DNA of 64,000 nucleotides, from NCBI RefSeq assembly GCF_050467285.1, contig NZ_JBCMUN010000001.1, positions 868,001 to 932,000 of the forward strand, given 5' to 3'. The DNA comes from Paenibacillus_E oryzisoli_A. GTDB lineage: Bacteria; Bacillota; Bacilli; Paenibacillales; NBRC-103111. Within the stretch, counting starts at the first letter, position 1. Every line of letters starts with the position of its first letter. Positions 18,463 through 26,789 of the stretch are shown piece by piece. Made by a program: the position numbers and the translations under genes. Under the pieces are notes generated by a model. It was given only the letters and a program-made list of their open reading frames with translations, searched no databases and was not told the DNA's origin.

Positions 18463-18945
18463 ATGAAACGAGGATCAACGCTTTTTTTAAAGGCCGCCCT
18501 TTTCCTAATTGGTTTGCCGGTGCTTGCTTTGTGCATATTTGTGCTGCCGGAGATCGGAAACTATGCAGCGGAATTGTATCCCGACTATGCGTATTTGGAA
18601 TATCTGGTTGACCTGGATTTGTTGGCAACGGCGATTCCTTTTTACATGGCTTTGTACCAGGCCTTTAAGCTTCTAAACTATATTGATAAGAACCAGGCTT
18701 TTTCGGAATTGTCGGTACGCGCATTGCAAAAGATTAAATACTGCGCAATCGCATTTAGCGGATTGTATGTGGTGGGTATGCCGCTTTTTTATCTTCTTGG
18801 GGAAAAGGACGATGCGCCGGGCGTTATTGTCATCGGCATGGTGATGATTGTCGCTTCGCTGGTGATCGCTGTGTTTGCTGCTGTGCTCCAAATGCTGCTG
18901 CAAGAGGCAATCGATATTAAATCAGAAAATGATTTGACGGTCTGA
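18463..18945 (+). CDS. DUF2975 membrane protein (YoaS-like)
   Basis: A 160-residue protein with four predicted membrane segments (about 7-27, 48-68, 88-108, 120-145). It has the DUF2975 features FYMALYQAFKLLNYIDKNQAFSE-like loop and a following helix with alternating K/R. Proteins of this family are regularly encoded beside a short XRE regulator, as here (next gene 9 nt downstream). The ATG at 18463 follows GAGGTG. The biochemical role of the family is not established; the pairing suggests membrane-linked control of the regulator or of the third gene. Confidence 0.8.
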   Translation: MKRGSTLFLKAALFLIGLPVLALCIFVLPEIGNYAAELYPDYAYLEYLVDLDLLATAIPFYMALYQAFKLLNYIDKNQAFSELSVRALQKIKYCAIAFSGLYVVGMPLFYLLGEKDDAPGVIVIGMVMIVASLVIAVFAAVLQMLLQEAIDIKSENDLTV

Positions 18946-18954
18946 GGTGACGAC

Positions 18955-19173
18955 ATGGCGATTATCATTAATGTTGACGTGATGCTGGCGAAACGGAAAA
19001 TGAGTGTAACGGAGCTTTCGGAGAGGGTTGGAATTACGATGGCGAATCTCTCTATTTTGAAGAACGGCAAGGCCAAAGCGATTCGATTCTCGACGCTGGA
19101 AGCGATCTGTAAAGCGTTGGATTGCCAGCCTGGCGATATTTTGGAGTATAAAATGGAAGAAGAAGAGGGGTAA
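18955..19173 (+). CDS. XRE-family regulator (YozG-like)
   Basis: A 72-residue single-domain Cro/CI helix-turn-helix protein. It has LAKRKMSVTELSERVGITMANLS as the helix-turn-helix, then FSTLEAICKALDCQPGDILEY, the usual end of this family. There is no effector domain, so any signal must come from a partner, plausibly the DUF2975 membrane protein. It starts at the ATG at 18955 behind GAGGTGAC. It likely binds the inverted repeat at 18396-18420. Confidence 0.88.
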   Translation: MAIIINVDVMLAKRKMSVTELSERVGITMANLSILKNGKAKAIRFSTLEAICKALDCQPGDILEYKMEEEEG

Positions 19174-19177
19174 TCTC

Positions 19178-20422
19178 ATGGATATTCACCACTCAATCAT
19201 TCAGAACATGGCGAGTCCTCGTGAATTGGAGCGGCTGTTCAGGCGTGATCCCGAAGCTTTCAAATCGGCCTTCCCCAGTGTTTGGGAGGAGCACCCCGAA
19301 TCGCAGGTTCTTGCCGTATGGCAGGAACGATTGCATTTTAAAGAAGCTGAAACGACCGAAAGAGCTTCCTTCTTTCAAAAAGATTTCTTGGTCATGGGCA
19401 TTCTGGCCTTGCTGGCCGGATTGGTCAGCCGAGTTCTTTTCCAATATATCGAACAGAAGGCCATCGCTCCGATTAACCTGGTCTATGGGATATTTCCCTT
19501 TATTGCGGCCTATTTCGTATACAAGACTGCCCCCGGCAAGAAGGTGCTCGCTACCCTGGTATCGCTATTTGTGCTCTCCGGCGTGTATCTAAACCTGCTT
19601 CCTCTTGAGGAGACAGATAGCATGTTGCTGGTGTATCTACACCTTCCCATTTTCCTGTGGGTCGTCGTAGGGCTTGCTTTTACAGGAAAGGAATTCAGAT
19701 CAGGCAGCACGAGACTCGCTTATTTAAAATTCAATGGGGAATTCGGCATCCTTTACGCCAGTATGGCGATCAGCGGCATGCTGCTAACTGCGTTAACGAT
19801 GCAGTTATTCCGGTTTGTCGGCATGAATATCGAGGATTTTTACTTCCGCAATGTTGTGCTGTTCGGCGCGGCCGCGCTTGCCGTGGTTGCTGCCTACCTT
19901 GTAACCAAGAACCTGAAACTTGCTAGAAATATTGCGCCCTATATCGCCAAAATTTTTAGCCCCCTTGTGCTGGTCACCTTGCTGGCCTATCTGATTACGG
20001 TGATAGCGGTCGGGAAAAATCCGTTCTTGGATCGCGATTTCCTCCTGTCCTTCAATGGCATCCTGCTGATTGTGCTGGCGGTCACCATTTTCTCCATTAC
20101 TGAAAGCGGTGCGACCGAAAAAAAGACCATCTCGGACTACATTAATCTGGCCCTCATTGTGCTTGCACTTGTCATCGACAGTGTAGCGCTGTCGGCCATC
20201 GTCTTCAGGCTTTCTTCTTACGGGATTACGCCGAACCGACTAGCGGTCCTTGGCATCAATCTATTGATCTGGGCGAATCTGCTTTGGATCATGCTCACCT
20301 ATCTGCAGTTTTTGCGCAACAAACTCGGCCTCTCCGCGATCCAAAATGCCGTTACGGCGTATTTGCCCGTTTACGGGATATGGGCGGCTTTCGTGACGGT
20401 TGCTTTTCCGTTGATTTTTTGA
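19178..20422 (+). CDS. DUF4153-like polytopic membrane protein
   Basis: A 414-residue protein with a soluble N-terminus of about 65 residues (MDIHHSIIQNMASPRELERLFRRDP...) and around eleven membrane segments. The late block YGITPNRLAVLGINLLIWANL is typical of DUF4153 proteins. It starts 4 nt after the regulator stop, with GAGGGG upstream, so the three genes form one operon. No catalytic motif is visible. A long hairpin follows the stop. Confidence 0.75.
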   Translation: MDIHHSIIQNMASPRELERLFRRDPEAFKSAFPSVWEEHPESQVLAVWQERLHFKEAETTERASFFQKDFLVMGILALLAGLVSRVLFQYIEQKAIAPINLVYGIFPFIAAYFVYKTAPGKKVLATLVSLFVLSGVYLNLLPLEETDSMLLVYLHLPIFLWVVVGLAFTGKEFRSGSTRLAYLKFNGEFGILYASMAISGMLLTALTMQLFRFVGMNIEDFYFRNVVLFGAAALAVVAAYLVTKNLKLARNIAPYIAKIFSPLVLVTLLAYLITVIAVGKNPFLDRDFLLSFNGILLIVLAVTIFSITESGATEKKTISDYINLALIVLALVIDSVALSAIVFRLSSYGITPNRLAVLGINLLIWANLLWIMLTYLQFLRNKLGLSAIQNAVTAYLPVYGIWAAFVTVAFPLIF

Positions 20423-20440
20423 TTGACCGATGTAGACCAT

Positions 20441-20486
20441 ATAACCGCGGCAGCCCTGGATAAACGTCCAGGGCTGCCGCGGTTAT
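20441..20486 (+). terminator. Hairpin terminator (20-bp stem)
   Basis: A perfect 20-bp stem, 20441-20460 with 20467-20486, and a 6-nt loop are followed by a weak T-rich tract. The core CAGCCCTGGA...TCCAGGGCTG recurs in the terminator at 26595. Confidence 0.75.
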
Positions 20487-20666
20487 TGCGTTCGATTTTG
20501 TTTTGTTCCCAGAGCTTCCTGATGTACTCCTGAAATTTTTCCCAAAGCTTCCCTTGCGATGACTCATGATAACGGGAAGGGTTCCGTTATAGGATGAAGG
20601 CAGATAATGCATACATTTGATTCTGCTTTATCCATTCTAGAAAGTATGAAAAGGAGACTGAATAAC

Positions 20667-22478
20667 ATGAAGGTAAAATTGAACGGATTGAGATCCAAGG
20701 CAATACTTTCCCTCTTATTGGCGGGCAGCCTTTCGTTTGGGAGTATGGTGGGGGCATTCGGTGAAACCGCGCCTGAGGGCGTACAAATCAAGGAGTTTAG
20801 CCTGCTTGATACGGGGACAGATGTCGTGGGTTCAGCGGATTTTACACCCGAAGGCAAGAAGGACGCCCACTTCAAGCTGCAGCTGAATCTGGCTCAGAAA
20901 ACGATCATTAACAGCGTTGTTCTGCGTTCAACGGATGAATACGGCAAGGATAACTATCAGGGCGTATGGAGAACGAATCGTGTGACGACCGGCTGGCTGC
21001 TTGGTATTGTTCATGACCGAGCGGTTACAACGCCAACGGGCACAACGCATGAAACGGTAATTGTGAACCCTGGCTTTAGCAAAGATGTGAAAGAGCCGTT
21101 GGGAGAGTTCGAAGGCGGGCTAACCTTTGATTTGTACGCAAGCGATAACGGCACGATTAAAGAAACGCAGTATTATGTACTGGAAATCGAGACTCCGAGC
21201 GGAATGGTCGTTTCCAAGCCAATCAAATACAAGAAGCCCATGACAACCGGAGGCACTTCGTCAACGTCGCCTTCATCATCAACGCCCTCATCACCCCCGA
21301 CACCAACACCATCCACGACGCCTGCTTCAACTCCAGCAACGCCGACAGTACCGGTCTCCACACCTTCTCCCGCTCAATCGGAGGATCCGACAATCCGCGT
21401 GTTTTTTAAAGGCCAGGAGCTGGCGTTTAGTGATGCGAGCCCCGTCCTGAAAGAAGGTTCAACGTTAGTTCCTTTCCGCAAATTATTTGAAACGCTTGGC
21501 TTTACGGTAAAGTGGGTTGACTCGGGTTATACCCAACAAGCAATCGGCACAAAGGATGGTCTTACCATCGAATTGACAATTAACAGCACTGTGGCAAAAG
21601 TAAACGGAACCGATGTTAGTTTGGAAGTGCCTGCACAAATAATCAACGGGAGCACGCTAGTACCGCTGCGGTTTGTGGCGGAAAATACGGGATTCCAGGT
21701 CTCCTACTCCAGTAACGGAAGTGTCGCGACCATTCAGATTGACGATGCGGAGGTGACCAACCAGAAGCCTGAAACCACTCCTGCACCGACACAATCTCCG
21801 GTACCTGCCCCCGAGCCCGTCAAAGAAGCGGCTGAACCCTTTGTTGTCAAAGGATATGTTCGCAACGCAAGCGGCCAGCCGATTCCGGGAGCCAGCGTCT
21901 TTGCAGATAACACCTTCATGTATGACAGCAATCTTCTCGGAGTCACCGATGAAACAGGACATTATCAAATTGAACTTCCGGAGATGGCAACAACTTACCA
22001 TATGGGAGCTCAAGTGACGAAACAGTACAACGGTACAAAATATACGTTCCAATTAAGTGCCGACGGTGATCTTCCTTTTTCGGGGAGTAAGGGAGCTGTT
22101 CGAGACTTCACATGGTCAGATTTTAACGGTCAAATCTATGTTTATCCGAATTTCAAAAATTTTAACGATTCGCTGCCGGAGTTCGACATGGGCGACCTGG
22201 AATTGACGCTAACGCCGGTCGGCCCGCTGCTTGACGGAAGCGCAGGACAAACAATAATTAAACGTGGAGGTCCTATTGCTGGAGGAGCGGGGATGGATTC
22301 GATTCCAATCGGCCGATACAAGGCAACAGCACGATGGGTGCCGGAAGGTCATGCGCCGATGCCGATGCTGATCAGAGTCAATTATACGGGCGAATTCGCC
22401 GAGTCCACAGAGTTTGAATTTGGCCCTTCAAATGGAATATCCAGCACCTATCTGAGTGAGCTTGAAGTGTCTCTGTAA
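20667..22478 (+). CDS. Secreted protein with copper-amine-oxidase-N-like and carboxypeptidase-regulatory-like domains
   Basis: A 603-residue exported protein. A signal peptide covers about residues 1-30. An unassigned domain (35-185) is followed by a Ser/Thr/Pro-rich linker (190-240), a Cu_amine_oxidN1-like domain (about 242-365; the repeat VLKEGSTLVPFRKLFETLGF and IINGSTLVPLRFVAENTGF is diagnostic), a second Pro-rich linker and a CarboxypepD_reg-like domain (about 390-470: VKGYVRNASGQPIPGASVFADN). Despite its name, the amine-oxidase-N domain is a common wall or surface module in Paenibacillus and carries no copper enzyme here. The ATG at 20667 is preferred to upstream codons because AAGGAG lies 10 nt before it. 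Function unknown; it is probably surface-associated. Confidence 0.78.
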   Translation: MKVKLNGLRSKAILSLLLAGSLSFGSMVGAFGETAPEGVQIKEFSLLDTGTDVVGSADFTPEGKKDAHFKLQLNLAQKTIINSVVLRSTDEYGKDNYQGVWRTNRVTTGWLLGIVHDRAVTTPTGTTHETVIVNPGFSKDVKEPLGEFEGGLTFDLYASDNGTIKETQYYVLEIETPSGMVVSKPIKYKKPMTTGGTSSTSPSSSTPSSPPTPTPSTTPASTPATPTVPVSTPSPAQSEDPTIRVFFKGQELAFSDASPVLKEGSTLVPFRKLFETLGFTVKWVDSGYTQQAIGTKDGLTIELTINSTVAKVNGTDVSLEVPAQIINGSTLVPLRFVAENTGFQVSYSSNGSVATIQIDDAEVTNQKPETTPAPTQSPVPAPEPVKEAAEPFVVKGYVRNASGQPIPGASVFADNTFMYDSNLLGVTDETGHYQIELPEMATTYHMGAQVTKQYNGTKYTFQLSADGDLPFSGSKGAVRDFTWSDFNGQIYVYPNFKNFNDSLPEFDMGDLELTLTPVGPLLDGSAGQTIIKRGGPIAGGAGMDSIPIGRYKATARWVPEGHAPMPMLIRVNYTGEFAESTEFEFGPSNGISSTYLSELEVSL

Positions 22479-22487
22479 TGAGCAAGG

Positions 22488-22537
22488 AGAGGCTATCCCA
22501 AAAGTCATAAAATGACTGAGGGATGGCCTCTTGTTTG
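22488..22537 (+). terminator. Hairpin at the gene end, possibly an IS terminus
   Basis: The arms AGAGGCTATCCC and GGGATGGCCTCT enclose a second stem AGTCAT/ATGACT, followed by TGTTTG. It can end the upstream gene. It also lies directly before a transposase remnant, so it could be the old terminal region of an insertion sequence. Confidence 0.6.
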
Positions 22538-22650
22538 TAAACAAAAAGGAGCCGTTGGATTTAGAAGACGACATTCCAGCGAATCATCTCGTTTGTGTGG
22601 TTAACGCCGTCGTCAATCTTCTCGACGATGCTGTGCACGACGACGGGATC
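22531..22650 (+). pseudogene. N-terminal remnant of an IS1182/IS5-like transposase
   Basis: The translation from a TTG at 22531 reads LDLEDDIPANHLVCVVNAVV and continues NLLDDAVHDD, closely resembling the N-terminus of IS1182-type transposases (pattern LEE.IP.NHLVRVVN..V). After about 40 codons the similarity stops. No DDE catalytic domain is found, so the element is dead. The open frame runs on to 22854 without recognisable content. Confidence 0.6.
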
Positions 22651-22925
22651 TTTTCGGACTGGGCGAGAAGAAAACCGCTCATCTCCTGCCGGAGAGAGCG
22701 GTTTGTGGTGCGCTTGGCAGCGCAATCGAAAGGATACCGCTATGTAATCGCAGGGATAATGGATGGTGGCACGCAGACGACTTTGTCATCTGCTGCCGAA
22801 ACACAAAAAGGGGCCGAACGCGTAATGGAGTCTTGGAGGAGCCGGATGCGTTGATCCGCACGTCCGGATCTGTGAGAGGCCCATGCAATTACGCATGGGC
22901 CACCTCGATTACCTCGGTAATCATT
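22651..22925. other. Non-coding debris downstream of the IS remnant
   Basis: This stretch contains a hairpin AAACCGCTC..GAGCGGTTT (22672-22704) and a perfect 9-bp hairpin GGCCCATGC-N6-GCATGGGCC (22878-22901), neither followed by a T-run on the plus strand. The second could mark the end of the minus-strand gene at 22926. No gene was recognised. Confidence 0.5.
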
Positions 22926-23516
22926 TTATCCGGAAATGAAATCATCCCCATGATAGGTAATCTGTGATGCTGCAGCATGGATGAGTTTATTCGTCCAGAC
23001 GCAGTACCCCATGCCGACGTACGCTAATCCCCAGAAGAAAGCGAAATATTTGTTGTCTGCGATAGGCAGAAACATCGCGAGTATCATAATGAGCATGAGA
23101 ACGGGAACCCAACGTGGAAAAACTTTGGCAAGATAAGTCAGGATCATGAACACGAAAGTGCCTCCAAGAAAGCCGACCATGCCGAACATCCGCGAAATGT
23201 TGACCAGCACCCCTTCCGGTTGAACCGCATCAGCGCCGCCTGCTGCAAATTGAGACCACAGCATCGCGGTTGTCAAAATATTTCCGACGATAATCGCGAG
23301 AATCGTGATAAAACCGGTGACGCCCGTCTCGCGGGACTGTACTTGATAAAGCACGATGGAGCCGACGGACATTAAGATACAAGCGATCAAGCCAGTCGTC
23401 AATTCTTGCGTGCTGTCCGTTCCCCAAATCAGGGATGCCGGGGTCATTCCCATCCGCGCAATTCCTGCTAGTATACAGATCATGCCTAGCCATTTGATTA
23501 CTTTTTGTTCTGTCAT
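22926..23516 (-). CDS. Small polytopic membrane protein, unknown function
   Basis: A 196-residue protein with six predicted membrane helices separated by short loops, and no recognised family motif. The ATG at 23516 (MTEQKVIKWLG) is chosen because GGAGG lies 9 nt upstream; the ATG at 23525 directly abuts that GGAGG. It is divergent from the histidine kinase gene at 23745, across a 228-nt region that contains a TATAAT (23697-23702) facing the kinase. Its role is not predictable. Confidence 0.7.
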   Translation of the reverse strand: MTEQKVIKWLGMICILAGIARMGMTPASLIWGTDSTQELTTGLIACILMSVGSIVLYQVQSRETGVTGFITILAIIVGNILTTAMLWSQFAAGGADAVQPEGVLVNISRMFGMVGFLGGTFVFMILTYLAKVFPRWVPVLMLIMILAMFLPIADNKYFAFFWGLAYVGMGYCVWTNKLIHAAASQITYHGDDFISG

Positions 23517-23744
23517 TTTGCTCATCCTCCAAATTTATAAGTGTGGTGCTCTTATATTTAGATTACTTGAAGGAAAATCATGAAGAACAGAGCAGGGCGT
23601 TCCTGAATTTCGGGAATAATGCCGGAGCGAATCGGGAATGCACGGGAAGGCCCGGGAAATTGTCATCCATCCATATCCAGTTGTCGGGCGGCAAGCTATA
23701 ATAAATAATGGAAGATTTCATGCAGAAGGATCGGCGGTGGGAGG

Positions 23745-25907
23745 ATGAATTTAAAGGTTAACCGAGCAGACGCTCGGGCGGTTGTGAACGAGCGGCAAGT
23801 GCCATGGGCGATGCGGCTTGCACAGCTTTTAACACTCAGCTTCAGCATACTGACAGCAGTGCTTTATGTAAGCGCAATTCCTGTCTATTACAAAGTACTT
23901 ATCGAGAGATGCATCATACAGGGCTGCGGTAATCTTTATCCTGCTTTGCAGCTGCCGGCAGAGGGATTTAGCTTGGAACAATTTGCCCTCCTATTCGTAC
24001 TCATTGACGTCCTATTTACATCCGTTTTTTATATCACTTCAGCCATTGTGCTCTGGAAAGGATTTCGGGAGCCGGTGGGGCTGCTGGCCGTTATTGCAAT
24101 GGTATCTTTCGGCACAACGTTTCCATCGCTGGTTATGGCGGCATACGAAGGGGCTGTTTTTGCCCATCACTGGTTCATGGTCGTCTCAATGCTAAGCTGG
24201 ATTTCCATGTCCTTGTTTCTTTTACTTTTTCCGAATGGCAAGTTTGTGCCCACATGGACGCGCTTCATTTTTGTGCTCATTGTTATCGTAAACGTGATGC
24301 AGCTTCTTTATGAAGGTCAGATGTGGGAGAAGCTCCACATTCCGGGCGTACTCCGGTTGCTCTGGTATGTTTCTTCCACCTTGGTGTTGATTTACTCACA
24401 AGTGCATCGTTTCCGAAATAAGGCATCAACCTCCGAACGGCAGCAAACGAAATGGGTGGTATATGGGGCAACGATCGGGATTGTCGGTTTCATTGGCATG
24501 AGCGCGTTGTTTACTCCAGGTCTGAATGATGGGACAGCGCTAACGTATGTGTATTTGAACGCTTTGCTGAATGCGTCTCTGACGGCTATACCGATTACCT
24601 TAACACTTGCCGTGCTAAGGCAAAGACTTTGGAATATCGATCCGTTGGTCAAGCGAACACTCGTTTATGGTTCTCTGTCCATTTGTATCATACTCATTTA
24701 TACCGTAACTGTTCTTTATTTAAGCCGTTTATTTCAAACGCGAGACCATTATGTCGTTTCGCTGCTGGCGACGGGCGTTGTGGCTGTCGCTTTCGCTCCG
24801 CTTAAAGAGTGGCTGCAGCTGCAGATTAACCGGCTAATGAAGGGCCGTCATGACGATCCTTATGCTGTATTGCTTGAACTCGGCAATCAGTTCACTCAGC
24901 CTCAGGCTCCGGATGCCATGCTGAATGCTTTCGTACGTATCGTAAAGGAGGCGCTCCGGCTTCCGTATGCAGCGATCTACGCGAGTGTCGGCGGTCAGGA
25001 TACCTTGGTGGCTTCTGCCGGCAGTCCCCTTCACGAGCAACATGTCATGCCAATTATCCAGCGTGGCGTGGAGCTGGGAACGCTGCAGATTGCCTCTCGC
25101 TCAGCTGGGGAAGCGTTTACGGCAGAAGACAACAAATTTCTGGATGTCCTCTTGAAGCAAGCAGGACCGATCGTGGAGAATTGGCAGATGACGCAGGGGA
25201 TGAAGCTGCTGGCTCGGGACTTGCAGGAGTCGCGGGAAAAGCTGGTGTTAGCGCGAGAGGAAGAGCGGCGGCAAATTCGCAAAAATTTGCACGATGATTT
25301 GGCGCCTAAGCTGGCTGCTCTTGCGCTGAATGTGGCGACGGCCCAGATTTACGTCGAAAAGCAACCCGAGGTAGCCATCGAAATGCTGGCAGACCTGCGC
25401 AAAGTCATTCGATCGACAGTGGAGGACATTCGCACGTTGGTTCATGATTTACGCCCGCCAACACTGGATGAGCTGGGACTGGTTGGAGCGCTGCAGGAAC
25501 GCATTGCCCTGCTGTCCAAACCCGCGGCGAAGCTTGCAGGACAGGAGGGCGCTGCAGCGCTGGACATTCAAATGTATGCCCCAGAGCCGCTTCCTTCGCT
25601 GTCGGCAGCCGTGGAGGTCGCCGTGTATCGGATCGTCACGGAAGCTTTAGTGAATGTCGTGAAGCATGCCAGGGCGACCTCCTGTACGGTAAATCTGGAA
25701 GTTACGGAGACACGCCAGCTTCAGGTGGAAATAAGAGACAACGGCGCGCAATTCGCTTCGTTGTCGGCAAGTCCGGTTCCCGAGGGGAAAGGTGGAATTG
25801 GACTCGTTTCAATGCGGGAAAGGGCGGCGGAATTAGGAGGTTACTGTCAGTTGGATCGGCCTGCTGGCGGGGGCACCCGCATTCTGGCCATAATCCCCTT
25901 GACCTGA
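23745..25907 (+). CDS. NarL-type sensor histidine kinase with multi-pass membrane N-terminus and GAF domain
   Basis: A 720-residue kinase. Roughly eight membrane segments occupy residues 22-350, with an arrangement like that of ComP; a GAF-like domain lies at about 365-490; a HisKA_3 domain follows with the phosphoacceptor His516 in RRQIRKNLHDDLAPKLA, and an HATPase_c domain ends the protein (HDLRPPTLDELGL, TEALVNVVKHA, DNGAQ, GIGLVSMRERA). It phosphorylates the regulator encoded 36 nt downstream. The start at 23745 has GGGAGG abutting the ATG, so the exact N-terminus is uncertain. The signal is unknown. A membrane-buried sensor suggests a hydrophobic or peptide ligand, or membrane stress. 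Confidence 0.85.
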   Translation: MNLKVNRADARAVVNERQVPWAMRLAQLLTLSFSILTAVLYVSAIPVYYKVLIERCIIQGCGNLYPALQLPAEGFSLEQFALLFVLIDVLFTSVFYITSAIVLWKGFREPVGLLAVIAMVSFGTTFPSLVMAAYEGAVFAHHWFMVVSMLSWISMSLFLLLFPNGKFVPTWTRFIFVLIVIVNVMQLLYEGQMWEKLHIPGVLRLLWYVSSTLVLIYSQVHRFRNKASTSERQQTKWVVYGATIGIVGFIGMSALFTPGLNDGTALTYVYLNALLNASLTAIPITLTLAVLRQRLWNIDPLVKRTLVYGSLSICIILIYTVTVLYLSRLFQTRDHYVVSLLATGVVAVAFAPLKEWLQLQINRLMKGRHDDPYAVLLELGNQFTQPQAPDAMLNAFVRIVKEALRLPYAAIYASVGGQDTLVASAGSPLHEQHVMPIIQRGVELGTLQIASRSAGEAFTAEDNKFLDVLLKQAGPIVENWQMTQGMKLLARDLQESREKLVLAREEERRQIRKNLHDDLAPKLAALALNVATAQIYVEKQPEVAIEMLADLRKVIRSTVEDIRTLVHDLRPPTLDELGLVGALQERIALLSKPAAKLAGQEGAAALDIQMYAPEPLPSLSAAVEVAVYRIVTEALVNVVKHARATSCTVNLEVTETRQLQVEIRDNGAQFASLSASPVPEGKGGIGLVSMRERAAELGGYCQLDRPAGGGTRILAIIPLT

Positions 25908-25943
25908 GCGAATATAATGCGGAGCAGAGGAGAGAGAAAGACG

Positions 25944-26585
25944 ATGAGAATAATGATTGCGGACGACCATCCCATCTTTCGAAGCGGTGTTCGAAATTTG
26001 CTTCAAACGACGGAAGATTTGGTCGTCGTGGGTGAAGCGTCATCTGGTGATGAGGTTATGCCGCTTGTGGAGCAGTGCCGACCTGATTTAATTTTAATGG
26101 ATATTCGAATGCCTGGGCTCAATGGTATTGAAGCGACGAGGCTGGTCAAAGAAAAATATCCAGATATTCATGTGCTTATTCTCACCATGTTTCGTGACGA
26201 TCAATCGGTGTTTACTGCCATGCGTGTTGGAGCGAAAGGATATGTGCTGAAAGATGCCGATGAAATCGAGTTGCTGCGTTCTGTACGCGTTGTTGGCAGC
26301 GGCGGCGCCGTGTTCAGTTCCGATATCGCAGCACGCATGATGCATTTCTTTACGGAACCGAGAGATCAGGGGACTTCCGAGCATCCTGCACTTTCTGAAC
26401 TGTCCAAACGGGAAATGGAAATTTTGGAGCTGATTGCTGAGGGGAAAACCAACGTGCAGATCGGCACACGTTTGACAATCAGTGCCAAGACGGTTGCCAA
26501 CTATGTTTCCATGATTCTTAACAAGCTGCAAGTCGTGGACCGCAATGAAGCAAGCAGAATGTTAAAGGAGTTTCGGGAGGGATGA
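25944..26585 (+). CDS. NarL/DegU-family response regulator
   Basis: A 213-residue regulator with a receiver domain (Asp53 in LILMDIRMPGLNG; Lys in VLKDAD) and a LuxR-type helix-turn-helix (LSKREMEILELIAEGKTN...ISAKTVANYVSMILNKLQV). The ATG at 25944 gives the standard MRIMIADDHP start; an in-frame ATG at 25917 lacks a ribosome binding site. It forms an operon with the preceding kinase and ends at a strong terminator. Targets are unknown. Confidence 0.9.
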   Translation: MRIMIADDHPIFRSGVRNLLQTTEDLVVVGEASSGDEVMPLVEQCRPDLILMDIRMPGLNGIEATRLVKEKYPDIHVLILTMFRDDQSVFTAMRVGAKGYVLKDADEIELLRSVRVVGSGGAVFSSDIAARMMHFFTEPRDQGTSEHPALSELSKREMEILELIAEGKTNVQIGTRLTISAKTVANYVSMILNKLQVVDRNEASRMLKEFREG

Positions 26586-26594
26586 ATACAACCG

Positions 26595-26632
26595 CAGCAG
26601 CCCTGGACAAATGTCCAGGGCTGCTGTTTGTT
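26595..26632 (+). terminator. Rho-independent terminator
   Basis: A 13-bp stem CAGCAGCCCTGGA / TCCAGGGCTGCTG with a 6-nt loop is followed by TTTGTT. It ends the NarL-type two-component operon. It is nearly the same sequence as the hairpin at 20441. Confidence 0.85.
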
Positions 26633-26694
26633 CCGGGGCTCGTTCTAGAAAGTGATGGAAATGCCGTTCGATCTCCATGCAAATCGGATGATTG

Positions 26695-26728
26695 CCTCAT
26701 TGTTGGATGGGCAGGGGGTTCCTACAAT
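26695..26728 (+). promoter_or_regulatory. Promoter of the GH172 gene; locus-specific CCTCATTGT type
   Basis: The elements are CCT-CA-TTGTTG (-35 at 26700-26705), a 17-nt spacer and TACAAT (26723-26728) followed by AAG. The same layout with identical spacing occurs at 34035 and 40584. The CCT placed 2 nt before the -35 is a candidate part of a regulator site. Confidence 0.65.
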
Positions 26729-26789
26729 AAGAACTATGAGGATCGTAGGAGAGGCCTGTTTCTGAAAATCATAACGAGGAGAGATTGTA

